Shown: piece by piece, positions 1-5,454 of the stretch | Position numbering within the stretch: position 1 is the stretch's first letter | Layout of the letters: each line of letters opens with the position of its first letter | Source: Bacteroidales bacterium | GTDB lineage: Bacteria > Bacteroidota > Bacteroidia > Bacteroidales > Dysgonomonadaceae | DNA: 5,454 nucleotides | Direction: 5' to 3' | Assembly (NCBI GenBank): GCA_012799155.1 | Contig: JAAZLV010000359.1 | Coordinates: 1-5,454, forward strand | The notes under the pieces: generated by a model | Database searches by the model: none | What the model saw: only the letters and a program-made list of their open reading frames with translations | Told to the model about the DNA's origin: nothing | Translations under genes and position numbers: made by a program

Positions 1-1
1 C

Positions 2-625
2 GGGGCAGAGGTGCTGGCGCTCGCTGCCGATATGGCCAACCGCGACGACAACGAACGGATCGTGCGGGAGACGGTGGAGCGGTTCGGTGGGGTGGAGATC
101 CTGGTAAACAACTCAGGCGGTCCCAAGCCGGGCAGCTTTCGCGAGCTGAGTGAATCGGACCTGGATGAAGCTTATGAGAGCGTGCTGAAGTACAATATCA
201 GGATGATAGGCCTCTGTTTGCCCTACATGGAGCGGCAAGGGTGGGGGCGCATCATCAACATCACCTCCATCACCGTGAAGGAGCCTGCAGCCAATATGGT
301 GCTTTCCAATATCTTCCGCACGGCGGTAGTCAGCTATGCCAAAACAATCAGCAAGGAGCTGATAGCAAAGGGTATCACCATCAACAACGTGGCCCCCGGC
401 TACTTCCGCACCGACCGTGTGACGCAGCTCATGGAGGTGAGGGCGCGCGAAGAGGGACTGGCAATAGAGGAGTACGAGGCGAAGGCAATCACCGCCTTTC
501 CGCACAAGAGGTACATGGATCCGCAGGAGCTGGGCGACCTTGTTTGTTACCTCTGCTCCGATCAGGCCCGCTCGGTGACCGGCACCACCCTCCAGATCGA
601 CGGAGGTTTACTTAGCGGCCTTTAA
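2..625 (+). CDS. SDR-family oxidoreductase with a non-canonical active site, 5'-truncated
   Basis: This is the C-terminal part of a short-chain dehydrogenase/reductase. The reading frame is open to the left edge, so the start and the N-terminal TGxxxGxG cofactor loop lie outside the window; a GTG at 11 is internal and not a start. Residues below are numbered from that GTG. The fold is recognisable from NNSGG (33-37, the usual NNAG position), the conserved Asn62 of helix 4, GRIINITS (79-86, with the catalytic-type Ser86), NNVAPG (125-130) and the C-terminal GTTLQIDGG (191-199). Thirteen residues after Ser86, where classical SDRs have YxxxK, this protein reads SNIFR (99-103), so Tyr and Lys appear replaced by Ser99 and Arg103. 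Such proteins are usually annotated 3-oxoacyl-ACP reductase-like and are known as a BKR-like SDR group with an imperfect tetrad. The substrate is unknown and standard reductase activity should not be assumed. Its last 14 bases overlap the convergent symporter gene. Confidence 0.9.
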   Translation, partial: GAEVLALAADMANRDDNERIVRETVERFGGVEILVNNSGGPKPGSFRELSESDLDEAYESVLKYNIRMIGLCLPYMERQGWGRIINITSITVKEPAANMVLSNIFRTAVVSYAKTISKELIAKGITINNVAPGYFRTDRVTQLMEVRAREEGLAIEEYEAKAITAFPHKRYMDPQELGDLVCYLCSDQARSVTGTTLQIDGGLLSGL

Positions 626-2318
626 GGGGATGTTCATCCCGAAAGCCTGACCAATAATCGCGGATGCTACCTTTCACCTCCCGGTGCAATAGCAGCAATC
701 CGATCAGGTTCGGGACCGCCATAAAGGTGACGGTGAGCAGTGACAGGTTCCAGATGATGGTGGTGTCGGTGAAGGAGGCCACGAAGAAGCCGGCTACGAA
801 GATGATCCTGTAGAGCATCACATACCTGGCACCTACCAGATAGGTGACTGCCCGGTCGCCATAGTAGGACCAGGCGATGGCTGTGGAGAAGGCGAAGAGC
901 AGCAATCCGATGGCAACGATGTATTTCCCGTAATCACCCAGGAAGCTGCGGGTAAATGCTGCAGTCGTGAGGGGTGCACTGTGAACGAGGGAGTTGCCGG
1001 AAAAGGAGATATCGCTTTCTGTCTGTGTCACCCTCCCTTTCTCAATCATCATCTCGCCACTATAGGGAACGCCGTTTTTGAATACTTTTACATCTTCTGC
1101 CAACGAGCGGGCATGCAGGATTGATACAGGCTCCGCGATATCTCCTTCTTCTATGGTCAGCTTGCCATTAAACAGTGCCAGGCGGCTACTGTTGTCCAGA
1201 TGACCCTCCAACAGTTTCACATCTGCCTCATCCCCATTGTCATAACTGCCTGCCAGCATCTCGATATCGGTCTTCTGAAACTGGTTAGGCAGCTTCTCAT
1301 TCCAGACCCCTGAGGAGAGGAGCACCAGCCCTGTGAGGAAACAGATGATGGTGGTATCGATGAAGGGCTCCAGAATTGCCACCATCCCCTCGGAGACAGG
1401 TTCATGCGCCTTGGCGGCAGCATGCGCAATGGGTGCGGAGCCCTGCCCCGCCTCGTTGGAGAAGAGACCCCGGTTGACACCATTGTTAAATGCAAACGCG
1501 AATCCAGCACCCAGGAAACCGCCCACGGCTGCAGTGCCGGTGAAGAGATCGCTGAAGATTGAGAGGAAGGAGGGGATGATCTGCTGATAGTTGTAGAGAA
1601 TCACCGCGATGGCTCCCAGGAAATAGATGACTGCCATGAAGGGGACCAGCGTGGCTGTGACTTTTGCAATGCGTTTGATGCCGCCAATGATGATAAGCGC
1701 CAGCAACAGCGAGAGAATGGCTCCGGTAACCATGTGATTGAGTCCGAACGTAGCGAAGAGGGAGTTGGAGATGCTGTTGATCTGGGGGAGACTGCCGGTG
1801 CCGAAGGAGGATAGGATTGTTGCCATGGCGAAAAAGCCTCCCAGCCAGTAACCTGTTTTGATCTGCTTGCCGTTCTTCAGCGATATGTTAAGCCTTTTCT
1901 TCATGAAATACATAGGCCCACCGGTTACCATTCCCTTCTCATCAAAGTCGCGGTACTTGTGCGAAAGGGTCACCTCTACAAACTTGGTACACATCCCCAG
2001 AAAAGCAGTCACCAGCATCCAGAAGAGGGCCGCCGGTCCACCCAGATGCACGGCCAGTGCTACCCCTGCAATGTTGCCTGTGCCCACGGTTCCGGAGAGA
2101 GCAGTGGCCAGTGCCTGGAAGTGGGAGGTGTCACCCTTGTCACCTTTCCTGTCATACTTGCCCCTGACGATGCGCAGGGCGTGTCTGAAGTAACGTATCT
2201 GTGGAAATCCCAGGTAGAGGGTAAAAAAGACTCCCGTACCCAATAGAAGAAAAACAAACCAATGATGACCGCCGAGATATTGATGGAGGAGGATAAAGAA
2301 ATCGTTGAGACGCTGCAT
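612..2318 (-). CDS. Sodium:alanine/glycine symporter (AGCS family) with a large soluble insertion
   Basis: This is an inner-membrane secondary transporter of the alanine-or-glycine:cation symporter family, expected to import small neutral amino acids with Na+ (or H+). Family landmarks are GTGNIAG (79-85), the signature region GGPAALFWM (93-101), GGPMYFM (133-139) and [14 protein letters not shown] (283-296). I count about 11 hydrophobic segments, near residues 20-38, 68-90, 95-118, 155-173, 194-213, 217-243, 260-280, 310-336, 460-485, 500-520 and 523-546. Basic loops after segments 1, 3 and 5 place the N-terminus outside and the C-terminus inside. At 568 residues it is about 100 longer than the usual 450-480. 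The excess is a hydrophilic block at about 341-447, between segments 8 and 9, predicted periplasmic. The ATG at 2318 is chosen because the family N-terminus follows directly and a promoter-like element sits just upstream; no Shine-Dalgarno sequence is visible. It is transcribed divergently from the oxidoreductase gene. Substrate choice among Ala, Gly and others cannot be read from the sequence. Confidence 0.93.
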   Translation of the reverse strand: MQRLNDFFILLHQYLGGHHWFVFLLLGTGVFFTLYLGFPQIRYFRHALRIVRGKYDRKGDKGDTSHFQALATALSGTVGTGNIAGVALAVHLGGPAALFWMLVTAFLGMCTKFVEVTLSHKYRDFDEKGMVTGGPMYFMKKRLNISLKNGKQIKTGYWLGGFFAMATILSSFGTGSLPQINSISNSLFATFGLNHMVTGAILSLLLALIIIGGIKRIAKVTATLVPFMAVIYFLGAIAVILYNYQQIIPSFLSIFSDLFTGTAAVGGFLGAGFAFAFNNGVNRGLFSNEAGQGSAPIAHAAAKAHEPVSEGMVAILEPFIDTTIICFLTGLVLLSSGVWNEKLPNQFQKTDIEMLAGSYDNGDEADVKLLEGHLDNSSRLALFNGKLTIEEGDIAEPVSILHARSLAEDVKVFKNGVPYSGEMMIEKGRVTQTESDISFSGNSLVHSAPLTTAAFTRSFLGDYGKYIVAIGLLLFAFSTAIAWSYYGDRAVTYLVGARYVMLYRIIFVAGFFVASFTDTTIIWNLSLLTVTFMAVPNLIGLLLLHREVKGSIRDYWSGFRDEHPLKGR

Positions 2319-2358
2319 TAATAAGTGCTGTTTCGATTCATATTCTGTCTGTCGCGGA

Positions 2359-2366
2359 CAAATATA
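2359..2366 (-). promoter_or_regulatory. Bacteroidetes-type -7 promoter element for the AGCS symporter gene
   Basis: On the - strand this reads TATATTTG, an exact match to the TAnnTTTG element of the primary sigma factor in Bacteroidetes. It would place transcription start near 2352, about 33 nt before the ATG at 2318. The -33 element (TTTG-like) is poor: only a GTTC about 19 nt upstream. The assignment rests on the -7 match and its position. Confidence 0.55.
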
Positions 2367-2432
2367 GAAAAATCCTGTTAGAAATGAACTAAAGAACCCT
2401 CATTTTCCGGTCATGAATTGAGCAATCTTTCT

Positions 2433-2440
2433 TATCTTTG
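2433..2440 (+). promoter_or_regulatory. Bacteroidetes-type -7 promoter element for the Tat-signal oxidoreductase gene
   Basis: The + strand reads TATCTTTG, an exact TAnnTTTG match. Transcription would start near 2447, giving a leader of about 25 nt that is A-rich (runs of A at 2455-2460 and 2466-2470) and lacks a Shine-Dalgarno sequence. No good -33 TTTG is visible at the usual distance; an ATTG at 2417-2420 is too close. The position relative to the ATG at 2472 is what makes it convincing. Confidence 0.6.
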
Positions 2441-2471
2441 TCACTAATCATACCAAAAAACAATCAAAAAG

Positions 2472-3842
2472 ATGGATAGACGCAACTTCTTGAAGAAATC
2501 TGCAATCTCTGCTACAGGATTAGGACTGGCACCACTGATGGGGCAACCGTTCAACTCGCTTTATGGGAGCAATGCTCCTGGCGATAAAATCAAAATCGGT
2601 CTCATCGGCTGTCGCAACCAGGGATGGAGCAACCTCGAAGCGTTCCTGCAATACCCGGGTGTGGAGTGTATCTCCATGTGTGATGTAGATGATCAATACC
2701 TTTATCAACGGGCCTCCGATCTGGAGAAGCTGACCGGTAAGCGGCCTCCCCAACTGGTGAAGGACTGGCGCAGGGTGATCGACAACAAGGATGTGGACAT
2801 GGTGATTATCGGTACTCCTGACCACTGGCACTGTCTGCAGGAGGTGGCTGCCTGCGAAGCGGGTAAGGATGTATATGTGGAGAAACCGTTGGCCAACACC
2901 ATCGAAGAGTGCGACCTGATGGTGCGCGCTGCTCGCAAGTATGACCGTATCGTACAGGTGGGACAGTGGCAGCGCAGCGATCCCCACTGGGACGAGGCGG
3001 CAGCCTATGTGCAGAGTGGCAACCTGGGACGGGTGCGCACTGTGAAGGTGTGGGCCTACCAGACCAGCAAGTGGACCCTGCCGGTGGTGCCCGACAGCGA
3101 GGTGCCGCAGGGTGTCGATTACGACATGTGGTTGGGGCCGGCTCCCAAGAAACCTTTCAACCAGAACCGTTTCCATTACAACTTCCGCTTCTTCTGGGAT
3201 TATGCAGGAGGGCTGATGGCCGACTGGGGTGTGCACCTGCTCGACTATGCCATGAAGGGCATGAACGTGGGACTCCCCTCATATGTCTATGGCGCGGGCG
3301 GTAAGTTCGGTTATCCCGACGATGCGATGGAGACACCCGACACCCTGATGGCTACCTACCGTTATCCCGACTTCAACATCATTTGGGATCATTCCTGCGG
3401 TATCGGCAACGGTCTCTTCGGTCTGCGCGAAGGGGTGGCCTTCTACGGTGAAAACGGCACACTTATCCTTACCCGCAGCGGGTGGGAGGTGGTGCCCGAG
3501 CAGGCCATCAACAGCCGCTCTTTCCCCTATTGCTATCCCTGCGACAGTGAAAGGAAACCCAATACCCTCCGCATGGAAGCGCTGGAGAAGAGAGGTGGCA
3601 CCGGCAAGGGGCTCTACCTGCATGCGGGAAACATGCTCGACTGCATGCGCAGCCGCAAGTTGCCCAATGCCGATGTCGCCATCGGTGCCGAGGTAGCAAA
3701 ACTGAGCCACATGGCCAATATCTCCTCTCGTGTGGGAAAGGCTTTGCATTGGGATAACGAGACCGGCACTTTCGACAACCTGGAAGCCAACCGGCTCATC
3801 AAAGCCAACTATCGCGAACCATGGAAATTGCCGAAGGTGTGA
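2472..3842 (+). CDS. Gfo/Idh/MocA-family oxidoreductase with a twin-arginine signal
   Basis: This is a predicted NAD(P)-dependent, sugar-type oxidoreductase exported folded through the Tat system. The N-terminus carries DRRNFLKKSA (2-11), a twin-arginine motif, followed by a mild hydrophobic stretch to about residue 23; there is no lipobox Cys. The Rossmann domain starts near residue 39 with KIGLIGCRNQG (41-51), where Arg48 stands in place of the middle glycine of GxGxxG. Asp71 at the end of strand 2 favours NAD over NADP. The family motif EKPLA is at 137-141. The C-terminal domain carries GGLMADWGVHLLD (246-258), whose His255 is the likely catalytic residue. The length of 456 fits exported Bacteroidetes members. 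Substrate is unknown: family members act on sugars, inositols and glycosides, and some (GH109) are NAD-using glycosidases. The ATG at 2472 gives the complete Tat motif and follows the promoter. A strong terminator lies 48 nt past the stop, and the gene appears monocistronic. Confidence 0.93.
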   Translation: MDRRNFLKKSAISATGLGLAPLMGQPFNSLYGSNAPGDKIKIGLIGCRNQGWSNLEAFLQYPGVECISMCDVDDQYLYQRASDLEKLTGKRPPQLVKDWRRVIDNKDVDMVIIGTPDHWHCLQEVAACEAGKDVYVEKPLANTIEECDLMVRAARKYDRIVQVGQWQRSDPHWDEAAAYVQSGNLGRVRTVKVWAYQTSKWTLPVVPDSEVPQGVDYDMWLGPAPKKPFNQNRFHYNFRFFWDYAGGLMADWGVHLLDYAMKGMNVGLPSYVYGAGGKFGYPDDAMETPDTLMATYRYPDFNIIWDHSCGIGNGLFGLREGVAFYGENGTLILTRSGWEVVPEQAINSRSFPYCYPCDSERKPNTLRMEALEKRGGTGKGLYLHAGNMLDCMRSRKLPNADVAIGAEVAKLSHMANISSRVGKALHWDNETGTFDNLEANRLIKANYREPWKLPKV

Positions 3843-3885
3843 CAGTAACCGGATCAACCTGATCGACAATGACCGGCAGCTATAT

Positions 3886-3930
3886 AAAAACAGGCAGAGG
3901 ATATTGGAAATATCTTCTGCCTGTTGTTTT
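3886..3930 (+). terminator. Rho-independent terminator of the oxidoreductase gene, potentially bidirectional
   Basis: A 15-bp stem pairs 3891-3905 with 3909-3923 around a GGA loop, all Watson-Crick except one G-U pair. It is followed by TTGTTTT (3924-3930), and the A run at 3886-3890 can partly extend the stem against it. Read on the - strand, the same stem is followed by five T, so it may also stop leftward transcripts that pass the other hairpin. Confidence 0.88.
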
Positions 3931-3968
3931 AAAAAAGATGGCCCCTGGGATTTTTACAGGGGGCCATC
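3931..3968 (-). terminator. Rho-independent terminator of the FMN reductase gene
   Basis: Read on the - strand, a stem pairs 3960-3968 with 3937-3945 (9 bp, GC-rich, perfect). Two more inner base pairs form after a single-base bulge at 3959. It is followed directly by six T (complement of the A run 3931-3936). It begins 30 nt after the reductase stop codon at 3999. On the + strand no T tract follows it, so it acts leftward only. Confidence 0.87.
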
Positions 3969-3998
3969 CCGATCGCAGAACGCAATCTTTTTGATCAC

Positions 3999-4547
3999 CT
4001 AAAACTTATATACCCACTCTGCGAAGGCGTTCACCCAGTTTTGCAGGAACGCACGAGTGTCGTCGCTCTTCAGGTTGTTTTGTTCATCGAACAGCTCCCA
4101 GCTGTTGGCAACATAGGCTTCCGGCTGCTGCATCATGTAGATGTTGAGGAAGACCATTGGCTGACGAAGTGCCAGGTTGGCTCCTTCACCTCCCAAGCCG
4201 CTCACGGAGCTGCTCACGATGGCACCCGGCTTGCCGCCCCACTTGCTCTGCCCATAGGGGCGTGATGCCACGTCGAGTGCATTTTTGATCACACCTGAAA
4301 AGGTTCTGTTGTATTCTGGAGTGACAAACAGATATCCGTCTGCTGCACCAATCTTTTCGCGGAATTCAACCCACTCTGCAGGCGGATTCTCATCCAGGTC
4401 TTCGTTGTAGTGTGCCAGCTGACCGATCTCTACGATCTCCAGCTCCAGTGATTCGGGTGCCAATTTTACCAATTCGTTGGCCAGTTTCCTGTTCACGGAC
4501 TCCTTGCGCAGACTGCCTACCAGTACTGCAATTTTCTTTTTACTCAT
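3999..4547 (-). CDS. NADPH-dependent FMN reductase (ChrR/YieF-like flavoprotein)
   Basis: This is a cytosolic flavodoxin-fold quinone/azo/nitro-type reductase using FMN and NAD(P)H. The N-terminal strand KKKIAVLVGSLRKESVNRKLA (3-23) contains the GSLRxxSxN phosphate loop that holds FMN. TPEYNRTFSGVIKNALD (76-92) is the second hallmark, closely resembling the PEYN...PG..KNAID segment of Escherichia coli ChrR/YieF. GKPGAIVSSSVSGLGG (105-120) covers the next strand and flavin-contacting loop. The 182-residue length matches the family. The frame stays open upstream to an ATG at 4655, but the 36 extra residues are Lys/Asn/Gln-rich, resemble no family N-terminus and cover the intergenic palindrome, so the ATG at 4547 is preferred. 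The leader before it is A-rich with no Shine-Dalgarno sequence. Physiological substrate is uncertain: relatives reduce quinones, chromate and azo dyes in vitro and are often linked to redox stress. It lies downstream of the HD gene and ends in its own terminator. Confidence 0.92.
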   Translation of the reverse strand: MSKKKIAVLVGSLRKESVNRKLANELVKLAPESLELEIVEIGQLAHYNEDLDENPPAEWVEFREKIGAADGYLFVTPEYNRTFSGVIKNALDVASRPYGQSKWGGKPGAIVSSSVSGLGGEGANLALRQPMVFLNIYMMQQPEAYVANSWELFDEQNNLKSDDTRAFLQNWVNAFAEWVYKF

Positions 4548-4585
4548 TTTATCGGTTTTGTAATTGTTGGTTGTTTTCTTCTGTT

Positions 4586-4600
4586 GGGACTTTAAGTCCC
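4586..4600. promoter_or_regulatory. Perfect short palindrome upstream of the FMN reductase, possible operator
   Basis: GGGACT (4586-4591) and AGTCCC (4595-4600) form a perfect 6-bp inverted repeat separated by TTA, 39 bp upstream of the reductase ATG. No T run follows it in the leftward direction, so it is not a terminator. It could be a repressor or activator half-site pair, or a small leader hairpin. Function is inferred from symmetry and position only. Confidence 0.3.
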
Positions 4601-4654
4601 CTTGTTTTAGGATATAACGTGGATGTGACCCTTTTTGTTTAACCACATTAATCA

Positions 4655-4662
4655 CAAATATC
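4655..4662 (-). promoter_or_regulatory. Weak candidate -7 promoter element for the FMN reductase gene
   Basis: The - strand reads GATATTTG, one mismatch (first base) from TAnnTTTG. It lies in the gap between the HD gene and the reductase gene and would give a leader of about 100 nt containing the palindrome at 4586-4600. No convincing -33 element is seen. The alternative is read-through from the HD gene, since no clear terminator separates the two. Confidence 0.28.
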
Positions 4663-4672
4663 GATGGACCAT

Positions 4673-5263
4673 TTATGCCAGGTTGCCCTTTTCGCGGGCT
4701 TTATCTACCAGTTCCGACAACAGCTCCCGTATTTTTGCAGGTCCCTTCTCAATGGAGTGCAGCGTCTCATACACCCGCTCACCGGTAATGCCCGCCTCGC
4801 GCCAGCTGGTACCCTTGCTGTAGGTGTTCAGCAGCACCGGCATGATCTTGTCGACGGCGGCTGCGAAGATTGCATTGGGTGTTTCCTCTTTCTCAAATTC
4901 CAGCCACAATTCGTAATACTCCTTTCCCTGATTGTAGGGGAGCATCTGGAATAGCTTCTTGGCCGCCACGTTCTCACGATTGAATTTGTCGCGGTTGGCT
5001 ATCTTGTCGAAGATGAATGTGTCACCTGCTTCGATCTCCACCAGGTCGTGCAGGGTGATCATCCGGATGATGTGCAGCAGATCCAGTTCTTCCTTGTTTT
5101 CGGCATACTCAAAGAAGAGCATGGCTGCCAGAATAGAGTGCCAGGTGTGCTCTGCCGTATTCTCCTTTCGACTGTCGTCGGCAAGCCAGTTGCGGCGGAT
5201 TACCTGCTTTAGCTTGTCTGCCTCCAGGATAAATTCAATCTGTTGTTTGAGTCTTTTCTCCAT
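4673..5263 (-). CDS. HD-domain phosphohydrolase (YfbR/HDDC2-like, probable 5'-deoxynucleotidase)
   Basis: This is a cytosolic metal-dependent phosphohydrolase of the HD superfamily, HD_3 type. The metal-binding set is visible as His39 (in TAEHTWHS, 37-43 region), His72-Asp73 (in TLHDLVE, 70-76) and Asp138 (in AAVDKI, 135-140). This spacing is close to the H33/H68-D69/D137 set of Escherichia coli YfbR, which removes phosphate from deoxynucleoside 5'-monophosphates. Glu76 and the GD pair at 80-81 match the HDLxExxxGD pattern of the HDDC2 group. At 196 residues it is the normal length for the family and is all-helical in appearance. The ATG at 5263 is the natural start; no Shine-Dalgarno sequence is seen. 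Nucleotide salvage or pool control is the likely role by homology, but substrate was not determined from sequence. It lies 125 bp upstream of the FMN reductase gene on the same strand, so co-transcription is possible. Confidence 0.9.
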   Translation of the reverse strand: MEKRLKQQIEFILEADKLKQVIRRNWLADDSRKENTAEHTWHSILAAMLFFEYAENKEELDLLHIIRMITLHDLVEIEAGDTFIFDKIANRDKFNRENVAAKKLFQMLPYNQGKEYYELWLEFEKEETPNAIFAAAVDKIMPVLLNTYSKGTSWREAGITGERVYETLHSIEKGPAKIRELLSELVDKAREKGNLA

Positions 5264-5351
5264 AGTATCTGTTTCTATTCACTTGTAGTGTGGTTGTGTC
5301 ATTGTTAAACAGATTTGAGGAGAAATCGTTTACCGTTGTGGCATCTTTTTT

Positions 5352-5383
5352 AATCCGGGAACCTTCCTCGCCCGAAGCGGATT
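5352..5383 (-). other. Bulged hairpin in the probable upstream leader of the HD gene
   Basis: Read on the - strand, AATCCG-CTTC (5383-5374) can pair with GAAG (5366-5363) and CGGATT (5357-5352): 10 bp in total with a 5-nt bulge (5362-5358) and a 7-nt loop. It lies about 90 nt before the HD start codon. In the leftward direction it is followed by A, not T, so it is not a terminator for that strand. Rightward it is followed by TT only. I do not recognise an RNA family. The rest of 5264-5454 holds nothing I can support. Confidence 0.25.
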
Positions 5384-5454
5384 TTGCTCCTCTTTGCCAA
5401 GGTTGCGTGAATGATAGTGAAATGTGGTGTCGGGCCTGGTGACAATCATGTGAA

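Noticed and set aside
627..640. GGGATG-TT-CATCCC inverted repeat just after the SDR stop, as a terminator
   Set aside because: The stem is only 5-6 bp, no T tract follows on either strand, and it lies within the C-terminal coding region of the symporter.
2520..3236. Long - strand open frame (238 codons) antisense to the oxidoreductase
   Set aside because: It is the mirror of a well-supported gene with complete family motifs; its translation is rich in His, Leu and Val without any domain, as expected for a shadow frame.
3279..3869. Second - strand open frame antisense to the oxidoreductase C-terminal half
   Set aside because: It is a shadow of the coding frame, shows no domain or start signal and is interrupted exactly where the real gene context changes.
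4548..4655. In-frame 36-residue N-terminal extension of the FMN reductase
   Set aside because: The extra residues are Lys/Asn/Gln-rich and low in complexity, match no family N-terminus and span the intergenic palindrome; starting at 4547 gives a protein of normal length beginning right at the first beta strand.
5231..5453. Open - strand frame from the window edge into the start of the HD gene
   Set aside because: It runs about 70 codons without a stop but has no recognisable family motif, ends by overlapping the HD gene out of frame, and looks compositionally like non-coding sequence.
5411..5454. Possible start of a + strand gene (ATG at 5411, 14 codons open to the edge)
   Set aside because: Too short to judge, no promoter or ribosome binding site is convincing, and it is directly preceded by a stop; the fragment matches no family I recognise.

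Overview
The window looks like ordinary chromosomal DNA from a Bacteroidetes (Bacteroidota) bacterium, probably of the order Bacteroidales. Four things point there. Both strands of the 2319-2471 intergenic region carry exact matches to the Bacteroidetes -7 promoter element TAnnTTTG. Start codons lack Shine-Dalgarno sequences, and two of them (genes 3 and 4) sit behind A-rich leaders. One gene encodes a twin-arginine-signal Gfo/Idh/MocA oxidoreductase of a kind abundant in this phylum. The flavin reductase and HD proteins are common there too. The assignment rests on pattern recognition, not on a database search.

Layout from left to right: (1) the 3' part of a short-chain dehydrogenase/reductase (SDR) gene on the + strand, cut by the window edge; (2) a convergent sodium:alanine/glycine symporter gene of the AGCS family on the - strand, whose stop codon lies inside the SDR gene; (3) a 153-bp divergent promoter region; (4) a Tat-signal Gfo/Idh/MocA oxidoreductase gene on the + strand; (5) a 156-bp convergent intergenic region with two back-to-back hairpin terminators; (6) an NADPH-dependent FMN reductase (ChrR/YieF-like) gene on the - strand; (7) a 125-bp gap with a short perfect palindrome; (8) an HD-domain (YfbR/HDDC2-like) phosphohydrolase gene on the - strand; (9) a 191-bp stretch to the window end without a convincing gene, holding one bulged hairpin in the likely leader of the HD gene.

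The genes do not form an obvious pathway. The symporter and the exported oxidoreductase share only a divergent promoter region. The flavin reductase and HD genes are on the same strand and could be co-transcribed, but the 125-bp gap leaves room for a separate promoter. I see no mobile element, CRISPR array, tRNA, rRNA or phage gene, and nothing that amounts to a new defence or biosynthetic system. The points most worth a second look are the SDR's replaced catalytic Tyr/Lys, the roughly 107-residue acidic insertion in the symporter (predicted periplasmic), and the export of a predicted NAD-binding oxidoreductase.
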